DNA of 34,208 nucleotides from Octadecabacter sp. (lineage in GTDB: Bacteria > Pseudomonadota > Alphaproteobacteria > Rhodobacterales > Rhodobacteraceae), in assembly GCA_017886375.1 (NCBI GenBank), contig JAGGNB010000209.1:1-34208 (forward strand), in the 5' to 3' direction. Position 1 is the first letter of the stretch, and each line of letters starts with the position of its first letter. Below the pieces are notes generated by a model. That model was not told the origin of the DNA. It saw nothing but the letters and a program-made list of their open reading frames with translations, and ran no database searches. Positions 14,928 to 23,135 of the stretch are shown in pieces. Made by a program: the position numbers and the translations under genes.

Positions 14928-17714
14928 ATGGCGTTCGGCAAAGGTCACCATCTTCATCTGATCGACGGATCAGCGTTTATTTTTCGCGCGTACCATGCGC
15001 TGCCGCCCCTGACGCGCAAATCCGATGGTCTGCCCGTGGGCGCAGTGTCGGGTTTCTGCAATATGTTGCAGCGCTATGTTGAGGGAAACGTCGGCGGTGA
15101 TGTGACCCATGTGGCGGTGATTTTCGACAAGGGCAGTCACACATTTCGCAATGAAATGTTTGATCAATACAAAGCCAACCGCGAAGCTATGCCCGAAGAT
15201 TTGCGGCCGCAGATGCCGTTGACCCGTGATGCGACGCGGGCGTTCAATATCGCCTGTGAGGAAATCGAGGGTTTTGAGGCGGACGACATTATCGCGACCT
15301 TGGCCGTTCAGGCACGCGACGCGGGCGGGCGTTGCACGATCATTTCCAGCGACAAAGACATGATGCAGTTGGTCGGTGGTGGTGTCGTGATGATGGATGC
15401 GATGAAGGGCAACAAGATCATTGATGTTGAGGGCGTCGAGGAGAAATTCGGCGTCGGCCCCAACCGTGTGATTGATGTGCAAGCGCTTGCGGGGGACACG
15501 GCAGACAACGTGCCGGGTGCGCCGGGAATCGGGATTAAAACGGCTGCGTTGCTGATCAATGAATACGGCGATCTGGAAACGCTGCTGGACCGCGCGGCAG
15601 AGATCAAGCAGCCCAAACGCCGTGAAACCCTGATCAACCATCGCGCCCAGATTGAATTGTCAAAGCGGCTGGTGACGCTGGATGACAAGATGGACCTGCC
15701 GTTCAGCTTGGATGATCTGGAAGTGCGCGATCCTGATCCTGATGTGCTTTTGGAATTCCTCAGCCAGATGGAATTTCGCACGATGACAAAGCGGATTTCG
15801 GACAAACTGGGCGTTGAAGCACCGGTGATTGAAGACGTTGCTGTGGCCAGCGATGCGCCCGCGCAGGTCGCATTTGACGCGGAAAAATACGAATGGGTCA
15901 AAGACGCGGCGGCTTTGCAGGTCTGGATTGATCGGATTTATGCGCGCGGTTATGTGGCCGTTGACACGGAAACGACGTCGCTGAACGAAATGCGCGCTGA
16001 ACTGGTTGGCGTGTCGCTTTGTGTGACTGCGGGGGAAGCATGCTACATCCCGCTGACCCACAAAGGCGGTGCTGCGGATGATCTGTTTGGCGATGATGCC
16101 TTGGCCGAAGGCCAGATGGATTTTGAGGATTGTTTGGCGATTCTCAAGCCGATGCTTGAAGACGACAGCATCCTGAAAATCGGTCAAAACATGAAATATG
16201 ACACCAAGATTTTCAAGCGTGTTGGCATCACCGTGGATCCAATTGATGACACGATGTTGATGTCTTATGCGATGAATGCGGGCCTCAACCGTCACAGCAT
16301 GGATGTGCTGTCAGAACAATACCTTGGTCACACGCCGATCCCGATTAAACCTTTGTTGGGTGCTGGGAAATCTGCCATCACGTTTGATCGTGTCCCTGTG
16401 GAAGAGGCCGTGAAATACGCCGCCGAAGACGCCGACATTACCCTGCGCCTGTGGCAGGTGCTTAAACCGCAACTGCACAGCAAACAGGTGACGTCGGTCT
16501 ATGAAACGATGGAACGTCCGTTGGTTCCGGTGCTGGCAAAGATGGAAATGTACGGGATCAAAGTGGATCGTGACACGTTAAGCCGGATGTCCAACGCGTT
16601 CGCGCAAAAGATGGCCGGGCTTGAGGACGAATTGTATGAACTGGCGGGCGGTAAATTCAACGTCGGCTCCCCCGCGCAGGTCGGTGAAATCCTGTTTGAC
16701 CAGATGGGCCTTGAGGGTGGCAAGAAAGGCAAGACGGGAAAATATGCGACCGGTGCTGACATCCTCGAAGACCTTGCGACGGAACATGGTTTTCCGGGGC
16801 TGGTGCTGGATTGGCGGCAATTGTCCAAGCTGAAATCGACCTATACGGACGCGCTGCAAACCCACATCAATGCCGAAACCGGACGTGTGCATACGTCCTA
16901 TTCGATCACGGGGGCCAACACGGGGCGCCTGTCATCCACCGATCCAAACCTGCAAAACATCCCGATCCGCACCGACGAGGGGCGCAAAATTCGGGAGGCG
17001 TTTATCGCCGATGAGGGCAAGGTTTTGGTGGCGCTGGATTATTCCCAGATTGAGCTGCGGATTTTAGCGCATGTCGCGAATATCGATGCGCTAAAGCAGG
17101 CGTTTCGTGATGGCCACGACATCCACGCGATGACCGCGTCAGAGATGTTCAATGTACCCCTGGACGAGATGACGAGCGATGTACGAAGGCAAGCCAAGGC
17201 GATCAACTTTGGCGTGATTTACGGAATTTCGGGCTTTGGTTTGGCGCGAAACCTTCGCATTCCACGTGCCGAGGCGCAGGGGTTTATTGATCGCTATTTT
17301 GAACGCTTCCCAGGAATTCGCACCTACATGGATGACACGGTCGCGTTCGCCAAAGAACACAACCGCGTTGAAACGCTGTTCGGTCGCAAAATTCACACGC
17401 CAGAAATCAACGCCAAGGGTCCCGGTGCGGGCTTCGCCAAACGTGCGGCGATCAACGCGCCCATTCAGGGCACAGCGGCGGATGTGATCCGGCGCGCGAT
17501 GATCCGCATGGACGCGGCCATCGCGCATCTTCCCGCCAAGATGCTGTTGCAGGTTCACGATGAACTGGTGTTTGAAGTCGACAAGGATGCGGCTGACGAT
17601 CTGATCGCAGCTGCCCGCGAGGTGATGGAAAACGCCGCCAATCCGGTGGTCAAATTTGACGTGCCGCTGGTCGTGGATGCTGGGATTGGCGCGACGTGGG
17701 CCGAGGCACATTAG
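14928..17714 (+). CDS. polA: DNA polymerase I
   Basis: The 928-residue protein is the same length as E. coli PolA. Domains in order: 5'-3' exonuclease (about 8-290, with LIDGSAFIFRAYHA), 3'-5' exonuclease (about 325-510) with D346 and E348 in VDTETTSL plus the downstream IGQNMKYD and AAEDADIT residues, so proofreading should be active, and a family A polymerase domain with motif A DYSQIELRILAH (D704), motif B RRQAKAINFGVIYG and motif C QVHDELVFEV (D878, E879). The ATG at 14928 gives the canonical N-terminus. An in-frame ATG at 14886 would add 14 unrelated residues. Confidence 0.97.
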   Translation: MAFGKGHHLHLIDGSAFIFRAYHALPPLTRKSDGLPVGAVSGFCNMLQRYVEGNVGGDVTHVAVIFDKGSHTFRNEMFDQYKANREAMPEDLRPQMPLTRDATRAFNIACEEIEGFEADDIIATLAVQARDAGGRCTIISSDKDMMQLVGGGVVMMDAMKGNKIIDVEGVEEKFGVGPNRVIDVQALAGDTADNVPGAPGIGIKTAALLINEYGDLETLLDRAAEIKQPKRRETLINHRAQIELSKRLVTLDDKMDLPFSLDDLEVRDPDPDVLLEFLSQMEFRTMTKRISDKLGVEAPVIEDVAVASDAPAQVAFDAEKYEWVKDAAALQVWIDRIYARGYVAVDTETTSLNEMRAELVGVSLCVTAGEACYIPLTHKGGAADDLFGDDALAEGQMDFEDCLAILKPMLEDDSILKIGQNMKYDTKIFKRVGITVDPIDDTMLMSYAMNAGLNRHSMDVLSEQYLGHTPIPIKPLLGAGKSAITFDRVPVEEAVKYAAEDADITLRLWQVLKPQLHSKQVTSVYETMERPLVPVLAKMEMYGIKVDRDTLSRMSNAFAQKMAGLEDELYELAGGKFNVGSPAQVGEILFDQMGLEGGKKGKTGKYATGADILEDLATEHGFPGLVLDWRQLSKLKSTYTDALQTHINAETGRVHTSYSITGANTGRLSSTDPNLQNIPIRTDEGRKIREAFIADEGKVLVALDYSQIELRILAHVANIDALKQAFRDGHDIHAMTASEMFNVPLDEMTSDVRRQAKAINFGVIYGISGFGLARNLRIPRAEAQGFIDRYFERFPGIRTYMDDTVAFAKEHNRVETLFGRKIHTPEINAKGPGAGFAKRAAINAPIQGTAADVIRRAMIRMDAAIAHLPAKMLLQVHDELVFEVDKDAADDLIAAAREVMENAANPVVKFDVPLVVDAGIGATWAEAH

Positions 17715-17837
17715 AGAGCAAGGCGATTACAGAAATTGGCCGAACGTCCGCTGTGCGGGGCAAAGTGTGCTTTGCGGTTTCGATGCACATCGCCCGCTCT
17801 GTAAACCAAAGCGGACGTCGGTCAGGCTATAGAGGCG

Positions 17838-18752
17838 TCACGCAGCCGTGCTTGGATCGCCCGAGGCCCAAGCGACACCTTCTCCACGATCCATTGTTTT
17901 AATGGACGCAATGTCTGCGTCGTCAATTTGAAACCCCGCAAGGTCGATGTTTTGCCGCATCCGATCTGGGTTCAGGCTCTTGGGTAGTACGGCATAACCG
18001 TTTTGCACGCCCCACCGCAAAAGGAGCTGCGCTTCGGATACGCCATATTTGGCGGCCATCTGAGTGAACACCGATCCATCAGCCTTCATCGCATCGGTCT
18101 TAGCACTGTCTTGCCCCTCCTGCGTCCGCCATGTCGAAAGTGGGACAAGGCTGCTGTAGGCAATCGGAGCAATCCCATTTTCGGTCATGTAGGAGATCAA
18201 CTCTGGCTTTTGGGACCAAGGATGCAGTTCGATCTGGTTCGCATCGGGCATCGGCAGACCGGCCAGTTTGATCTCGTCGAGGTGGCCTTGGTTAAAATTA
18301 CTCACACCAATAGAACGGGCTTTGCCCATCTGCTTTAACTCGAGCAGTGCGCGCCATTGGGCGATACGCTCCGGCCCACCATAAGGGGCGTGAATTAGGT
18401 AGAGGTCGGTGTAATCCAGCCCAAGCTTTGCAAGACTTGCATCACATTCGGCAACTGTCTGGTCGTGTGATTTCGGCGTGTCGCCCCATGCCGGATTGCC
18501 CGGCCAAAGTTTCGCGGTCACAAAAATCGCGTCGCGTGCCAGTCCAGTTGCTTGCAGGCCAGCGCGGATGCCAGCGCCGACGGCCTCTTCGTTCTGATAA
18601 GCTGCGGCTGTATCGATATGGCGATACCCGTTTGAAATAGCGGAACTCACAGCTTCCGGAGCGTCATCATTTGACACTAAATATGTGCCAAAGCCCACGG
18701 CGGGGATTGCTGTATCATCGTTCAGGCGAAAAGTTTGCTGCATGGCGGTCAT
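17838..18752 (-). CDS. Aldo/keto reductase
   Basis: The 304-residue NADPH-dependent oxidoreductase of the AKR family reduces aldehydes and ketones. The catalytic tetrad is visible: D in GYRHIDTAAAY, Y in AAYQNE, K in VTAKLW and H in LYLIHAPY. The C-terminal cofactor motif is VLPKSLNPDRMRQN. It resembles 2,5-diketogluconate/methylglyoxal reductases of the DkgA type. The first ATG (18752) has GGAGA seven bases upstream, and a second ATG lies nine bases in. It diverges from an AraC regulator of YqhC type, so induction by reactive aldehydes is likely. Confidence 0.93.
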   Translation of the reverse strand: MTAMQQTFRLNDDTAIPAVGFGTYLVSNDDAPEAVSSAISNGYRHIDTAAAYQNEEAVGAGIRAGLQATGLARDAIFVTAKLWPGNPAWGDTPKSHDQTVAECDASLAKLGLDYTDLYLIHAPYGGPERIAQWRALLELKQMGKARSIGVSNFNQGHLDEIKLAGLPMPDANQIELHPWSQKPELISYMTENGIAPIAYSSLVPLSTWRTQEGQDSAKTDAMKADGSVFTQMAAKYGVSEAQLLLRWGVQNGYAVLPKSLNPDRMRQNIDLAGFQIDDADIASIKTMDRGEGVAWASGDPSTAA

Positions 18753-18842
18753 GATCGTCTCCAGTTGTGGCGTAATGTTAAGGGTATTCTAACTGCGGAG
18801 ATGGGATGACGCCTGCCATATCCTCCATTGAGTATGCCTATT

Positions 18843-18877
18843 CCTCCGGAACGTTGCTGTTATAGGTGCGCCGGAGG
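18843..18877. promoter_or_regulatory. Inverted repeat in the AKR/AraC divergent promoter
   Basis: CCTCCGG (18843-18849) and CCGGAGG (18871-18877) form a perfect seven-base inverted repeat with a 21-base spacer, between the two divergent genes. The spacing of about two helical turns would suit an AraC-family dimer. No independent copy supports it. Confidence 0.3.
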
Positions 18878-18913
18878 TCAATGGCTGCTATGGAATGACC
18901 CGAGGAGATTGAC

Positions 18914-19798
18914 ATGCAGCTCAATGAAATTGCAAACCACGCCGCAACATTTTTGACCAATAAAAGCAACGAGTCGTCCACACCGTTGCCGAACCTCTTT
19001 GTCTTACGCAAGGAAGAAGTCAGCGCGTTAGAGGCGGTCGTTTACAATCCTGTCATCTGTCTTATCCTACAAGGGGCCAAAGAAACGACAATTGGGAGGC
19101 AATCTGTCAAGCTACGGGCTGGGGATGCGCTGCTGGTCAGCCATGATCTTCCCGTTGTATCCAAGATCACGCTGGCCAGTCCTGATATCCCTTATCTTGC
19201 CCTGATCCTCTCTATGGACTTGGGTGTGATCCGCAGCTTGTATGAACAGGTTGGCGAAGCCGTCACCGAGGTTCCAAACGCACGATCCTTGTCCGCAGGG
19301 CCTGCCGATCCTTCATGGGTAGAACCGCTTGGTCGCTATCTATCTTTGGCGGATAAGCCGCTCGAGGCGAAGGTGCTTGGCCCTGCGATCTTACGCGAAG
19401 TGCATTTTCGCCTGTTGATGTCGCCCATCGGGGGAATGTTGCGCAACCTGCTCTCCGTGGATAGTCACGCCAGTCGCGTCGGCAAAGCAATCTTGAAGAT
19501 CAGAGCAGACTTTCGTGAACCGCTCGCTGTTGCAAACTTGGCCAAGACTGCCGGGATGAGCCAGTCATCCTTTCATGAGCATTTCAAATCAGTGACGGGA
19601 ACCACCCCACTGCAATTTCAAAAGGACTTGCGGATGATCGCCGCGCGCGAGCTGTTGCAAAGCGGGCAAAACACCGTTTCTGCGACAGGATATGAGGTCG
19701 GGTATGAAAGTCCGACACACTTCAGTCGGGATTATACCCGCAAGTTTGGCCTGGCACCGAGCAAAGACATACTGCACGGCGAATTGGTGCATTCGTAA
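18914..19798 (+). CDS. AraC-family regulator (YqhC-like)
   Basis: The 294-residue protein has an AraC_N cupin-like sensor domain (about 20-170, with YNPVICLILQGAKETTIG and LRAGDALLVSHDLPVVSKI) and a C-terminal AraC helix-turn-helix pair (about 190-288, LAKTAGMSQSSFHEHFKSVTG and VGYESPTHFSRDYTRKFG). This is the layout of E. coli YqhC, which activates the aldehyde reductases yqhD and dkgA. The divergent AKR gene is the obvious target. GAGGAG lies just upstream of the ATG. The aldehyde-sensing role is inferred from family and context. Confidence 0.9.
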   Translation: MQLNEIANHAATFLTNKSNESSTPLPNLFVLRKEEVSALEAVVYNPVICLILQGAKETTIGRQSVKLRAGDALLVSHDLPVVSKITLASPDIPYLALILSMDLGVIRSLYEQVGEAVTEVPNARSLSAGPADPSWVEPLGRYLSLADKPLEAKVLGPAILREVHFRLLMSPIGGMLRNLLSVDSHASRVGKAILKIRADFREPLAVANLAKTAGMSQSSFHEHFKSVTGTTPLQFQKDLRMIAARELLQSGQNTVSATGYEVGYESPTHFSRDYTRKFGLAPSKDILHGELVHS

Positions 19799-19920
19799 CG
19801 CGGTGCAGACATTCGCTGCGCTACATCAAGTATGTCTATTTGGGCTCATTGCCGACATTGCGACATTGGCATGATGTGATCGCGCGCCTTCTTGGATCCG
19901 TCAAATCCGTCACTCGGCAC

Positions 19921-19963
19921 AAAAACGGGCGCGCTGTGGGAGGATCAGCACGCCCGCTTTTTT
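19921..19963. terminator. Bidirectional terminator between araC-like and hsp20 genes
   Basis: AAAACGGGCGCGCTG pairs with CAGCACGCCCGCTTTT apart from one mismatch, around a nine-base loop. T-runs flank it on both strands. It lies between the convergent AraC-like and hsp20 genes and could end both transcripts. Confidence 0.8.
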
Positions 19964-19977
19964 GCGTCATTCGAAGT

Positions 19978-20457
19978 TTAGTTGACCTTCTCAGCCTCGA
20001 TTACGTTAGCGGTTTTGCCCGCTGATTTCGCAATCTCGATCCGGCGGGGTTTCAACGCTTCTGGCACTTCGCGGACCAGATCAATGTGAAGCATGCCGTT
20101 TTCGTGGGATGCGCCAGTAACCTTCACATGGTCGGCCAAATGGAACCGTCGGCTGAACGCACGGGTGGCGATACCACGGTGCAGATAGCGGCGCTCTTGC
20201 GCATTTTCACTGCCATCTTCCGCCTTGTTCGCGGTGATATGCAGCGCGTTTTCTTTCACTTCGACGTTCAGGTCTTCTTCTGAAAAACCAGCCACGGCGA
20301 TAGAAATACGCCAGCCGTCGTCAGCGGTTTTTTCAATGTTATAAGGGGGATAAGTTTGGTTGTTGGTGTCATTTGACATGATGCGATCCATCATATCGGT
20401 GATCTGGTCAAAACCAACGGTCGCGCGGTGCAGCGGTGCTAGATTCAAAGTTCGCAT
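19978..20457 (-). CDS. Hsp20/alpha-crystallin small heat-shock protein (IbpA-like)
   Basis: The 159-residue holdase chaperone binds unfolding proteins in the cytoplasm. The N-terminus LHRATVGFDQITDMMDRI matches class A IbpA-type proteins. The alpha-crystallin domain spans about 38-135 (YNIEKTADDGWRISIAVAGF, then RGIATRAFSRRFHLADHVKV and GMLHIDLVREVPE), and the I-x-I-like tail follows (RRIEI). I place the start at the ATG at 20457 with AAGGAT nine bases upstream. A TTG start at 20475 would sit inside the hairpin that covers this ribosome binding site. A heat-shock promoter and ROSE-like leader precede it. Confidence 0.94.
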   Translation of the reverse strand: MRTLNLAPLHRATVGFDQITDMMDRIMSNDTNNQTYPPYNIEKTADDGWRISIAVAGFSEEDLNVEVKENALHITANKAEDGSENAQERRYLHRGIATRAFSRRFHLADHVKVTGASHENGMLHIDLVREVPEALKPRRIEIAKSAGKTANVIEAEKVN

Positions 20458-20462
20458 GGGAT

Positions 20463-20542
20463 TTATCCTTTTCAAAGCGATAAGTGTTTGCCTTCCCGAA
20501 CGGGCAAGGCGGATCGTTCAGGACCCTGATTTGGCATCCTGA
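20463..20542 (-). promoter_or_regulatory. ROSE-like RNA thermometer in the hsp20 leader
   Basis: Three hairpins follow one another on the transcript: TCAGGA/TCCTGA (20518-20542), GCCTTGCCCG/CGGGAAGGC (20490-20510) and TTATCGCTT-TGAA-AAGGATAA (20463-20483). The last buries the Shine-Dalgarno AAGGAT opposite UCGCU with one extra unpaired G, matching the conserved UYGCU anti-Shine-Dalgarno of ROSE elements. It ends five bases before the ATG, so translation should open on heating. Confidence 0.7.
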
Positions 20543-20550
20543 TACAGATC

Positions 20551-20579
20551 ATTTGGGGGGGCTTTGTGCGGGTTTCAAG
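20551..20579 (-). promoter_or_regulatory. RpoH (sigma-32) promoter of hsp20
   Basis: On the minus strand CTTGAAA (20573-20579) and CCCCAAAT (20551-20558) are separated by 14 bases, close to the heat-shock consensus CTTGAAA-N11-16-CCCCATnT. The predicted start near 20544 gives a leader of about 85 bases containing the thermometer. Confidence 0.75.
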
Positions 20580-20622
20580 ACCTGTCAGATTTCAAACGCA
20601 GAACTAGAACCCGGAATGAAAC

Positions 20623-21435
20623 CTATGGTCGCACGAACCGCGCGCCAGTGTCGGCGCGTTCACCTTGGCGAATTATGCGTGCGGTTGCAGGCGGGGTTGA
20701 AAACAATCCCCGACCCTGTTCCAGTGCCAGTCGCAAAACGGCAATTGGTTCCGCAAGGTCCATGCCAAGTGCAACCTTTTCACCGTCAATTTCAGCCATG
20801 GCCGACACCACGGAAACCAAGCGCGGCACACCGTTTTCGGTGCGGAAGATCGGCGCACCGGATGCGCCAAAATCAACGTCACAATCCATGATCAAGACGC
20901 CATCTTGTTGGCCCAACACGTTGCAGATTTCTTGCAGTGACGGCGCGTCTGCACGGTCTTGTGCGTAAGAGACCACGCCAATTTCGGTGCCGTTGCGCAG
21001 GGACGTCGACACCTCAAACGGTTGCACGTGGCTGGACCGGATCGGGCGGGAAAGTTGCAGCAGCGCCACATCAAAGCGGACAAGATCGGCCGTCGCGACA
21101 CCGGTATAGGTATAGGACGGGTGAACGACGGCATTGCGCACAGAACGCGACGCTTCTGATCGCCCGCCCCGCAAACCTGCGAGGAATTGGACGCGCGACG
21201 GATCAATCGGTACGCCGTCGGCCTTATCATACATGCAATGGGCCGCGGTGATCACCAGATCAGGCGCGATCAACACGCCAGTGCAAAAGCCTTTGCCCTC
21301 AATGTCGAGGCGGCCAACAGCCTCCCAGCCGCGGGCATCATTTCCGGTTTCCAACAGCTGTAGGGCGCTGGTCTGGGCCTGCGCCGATAGGGCTGACAGT
21401 GTCAAAAAGACCAACGAAATAAGGGAAGCGCGCAT
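20623..21435 (-). CDS. Secreted trypsin-like serine protease
   Basis: The 270-residue protein has a signal peptide (about residues 1-20, ending AQA). The chymotrypsin-fold triad is complete: H66 in VITAAHC, D122 in FDVALLQL and S192 in FGASGAP. Cysteine pairs C51/C67 and C171/C185 fit S1 disulfides. It is a periplasmic or exported protease of the bacterial trypsin-like group, without PDZ domains, so not DegP-like. It starts 55 bases after the end of glcF on the same strand. Cotranscription is possible but there is no functional reason to expect it. Confidence 0.88.
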   Translation of the reverse strand: MRASLISLVFLTLSALSAQAQTSALQLLETGNDARGWEAVGRLDIEGKGFCTGVLIAPDLVITAAHCMYDKADGVPIDPSRVQFLAGLRGGRSEASRSVRNAVVHPSYTYTGVATADLVRFDVALLQLSRPIRSSHVQPFEVSTSLRNGTEIGVVSYAQDRADAPSLQEICNVLGQQDGVLIMDCDVDFGASGAPIFRTENGVPRLVSVVSAMAEIDGEKVALGMDLAEPIAVLRLALEQGRGLFSTPPATARIIRQGERADTGARFVRP

Positions 21436-21490
21436 GGTTCATCCGATTGTTTCCAAATGGGTAACAGCCGTGTGGGGCAGAAATGTGGCG

Positions 21491-22810
21491 CTAGCGCAAA
21501 ATCGGCACCTGTGGCGCCTGTTTGCCAGACACCGAAAGCGCGGGTGGTTTCGGGCCACCTGTCGCCCAATCCAGCAATTCAACGGTGTGAACAATGGGGA
21601 TGTCTGTGCCGCCGCCGATCTGCATCATACAGCCGATGTTTCCGGCAGCGATAATGTCGGGTTTGACGGCCTCAAGGGTTTGAACCTTGAGGGTTTTCAA
21701 TTGCTTGGAAATCTCTGGCTGCATCAGGTTGTAGGTTCCAGCGGACCCGCAACACAGATGGCTATCGGCGGGTTCGGCCACTTTGAAGCCCGCCTTCTTC
21801 AGCAGGTCTTTCGGGAATGTTTTGATCTGCTGGCCGTGTTGCAGCGAACAGGCCGCATGGTAGGCGACGGTCAGATCGGGCGCGCCACCCGCAGGTAGGT
21901 CAAGTTTCATCAGGATTTCGGATACATCCATCGCGATGTTTGCCACGGCCTTTGCATCCTCAGCCAGATCGGTCTCGCTGAACATGTGGCCGTAGTCTTT
22001 GATCGTCGTGCCGCAGCCGGATGTGTTGATGACGATGGCATCAAGGCCGCCGTTCTTCATCTCGGCCGTCCAGGCGCGGATGTTTTTGGCGGCCGTTGCG
22101 TGGCTTTCAGATGTTTTGCCCATGTGATGGGTCAGGGCACCGCAGCAACCCGCGCCCTCGGCCACGACAACCTCCGCGCCCAAACGGGTCAGCAGGCGGA
22201 TCGTTGCGTCGTTGATATCGGTGTTGAGCGCCTTTTGTGCACAGCCCGTCATCAGCGCGACGCGCATTTTCTTGTCGACAGCGGGAAACGTTTGCGGGTC
22301 GTCGTTGCGTGACACTGGCGGAATGGTCTTCGGGGCCATTTCCAGCATCGCCCGCAGCCGTGGGTCCGGCATCAGTCGCGCAAAGGGCCGCCCGATTTTG
22401 GCACCCAGAAGGGCCACACGAAACCGCATCGGATAGGGCAGGATTTTTGCCAGAACCCAGCGCAACATGCGATCAGACAGCGGGCGTTTGTAGGTGTTTT
22501 CAATATATTCACGGGCGTGATCCACAAGGTGCATGTAATGCACACCAGACGGGCAGGTCGTCATGCAGGCCAGACACGACAGGCACCGGTCGATGTGTTT
22601 GACGGTCTTCTCATCAGGCACACGTTCGTTTTCCAGCATGTCCTTGATCAGGTAGATGCGCCCGCGCGGGCTGTCCAGCTCATCCCCCAGAATCTGATAG
22701 GTCGGGCAGGTCGCGGTGCAAAATCCACAGTGTACACAGGTTCGCAGAATGTCATTCGACATCTTTGTCGCGGGATCGCGCAGCTGGTCTTCGGTAAATG
22801 TGGTTTGCAT
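21491..22810 (-). CDS. glcF: Glycolate oxidase iron-sulfur subunit GlcF
   Basis: The 439-residue protein contains two ferredoxin-type 4Fe-4S motifs, C25-C28-C31-C35 (CVHCGFCTATC) and C76-C79-C82-C86 (CLSCLACMTTC), followed by two CCG domains (with GCAQKALNTDIN and GAGCCGALTHHMG, then HAACSLQHGQ and LCCGSAGTYN). It passes electrons from GlcD/GlcE flavins towards the quinone pool. I prefer the ATG at 22810, one base after the upstream gene's stop, to a TTG at 22825. Fourth gene of the glc operon. Confidence 0.96.
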   Translation of the reverse strand: MQTTFTEDQLRDPATKMSNDILRTCVHCGFCTATCPTYQILGDELDSPRGRIYLIKDMLENERVPDEKTVKHIDRCLSCLACMTTCPSGVHYMHLVDHAREYIENTYKRPLSDRMLRWVLAKILPYPMRFRVALLGAKIGRPFARLMPDPRLRAMLEMAPKTIPPVSRNDDPQTFPAVDKKMRVALMTGCAQKALNTDINDATIRLLTRLGAEVVVAEGAGCCGALTHHMGKTSESHATAAKNIRAWTAEMKNGGLDAIVINTSGCGTTIKDYGHMFSETDLAEDAKAVANIAMDVSEILMKLDLPAGGAPDLTVAYHAACSLQHGQQIKTFPKDLLKKAGFKVAEPADSHLCCGSAGTYNLMQPEISKQLKTLKVQTLEAVKPDIIAAGNIGCMMQIGGGTDIPIVHTVELLDWATGGPKPPALSVSGKQAPQVPILR

Positions 22811-22811
22811 A

Positions 22812-23135
22812 TCAAACGGTCCCAACAGTCAGGATAAGGTGAAAGTAGTGCACGCCAAATGCGGCAAGCATCGCGATGGTCATACGTGACCACTTGGCCG
22901 TCGTTGGCCGGATCAACAGCACGACGACCAAAGCAAGCGATCCAACCGCAACACCCGACATAATGGACGATCCGAACACGCGCACAGCGTCCGGCATTTT
23001 CGGTGCGATAAACAAAAGCCCGATTGCGCCGCAGGCGGTCGCAGCAGCAAGACGCCAGTCAAACAGCAACATACCCGCAATCACCGCACTGATGCAGGGC
23101 AGAACAACGAAGACAAAGCTAACGTTGCTGGTCAT
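22812..23135 (-). CDS. Small four-helix membrane protein inside the glc operon
   Basis: The 107-residue, very hydrophobic protein has four likely membrane helices (about 6-24, 28-45, 55-75 and 84-104). I recognise no family motif. Its ATG overlaps the glcE stop by four bases and its stop is one base before the glcF ATG, so it is translated as part of the operon. An unnamed inner-membrane partner could anchor the otherwise soluble GlcDEF complex or connect it to quinone. This is inference from position only. Confidence 0.8.
   Translation of the reverse strand: MTSNVSFVFVVLPCISAVIAGMLLFDWRLAAATACGAIGLLFIAPKMPDAVRVFGSSIMSGVAVGSLALVVVLLIRPTTAKWSRMTIAMLAAFGVHYFHLILTVGTV

Noticed and set aside
14970-17711. 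Long open frames antisense to polA
   Set aside because: They follow from codon bias in GC-rich DNA. They lack family motifs and ribosome binding sites, while polA is complete on the plus strand.
20458-20475. TTG start extending Hsp20 by six residues
   Set aside because: The TTG lies inside the hairpin covering the Shine-Dalgarno of the ATG at 20457, and the Hsp20 family start fits the ATG.
22811-22825. TTG start extending GlcF by five residues
   Set aside because: It would overlap the small membrane protein gene, and the ATG at 22810 follows that gene's stop by one base.
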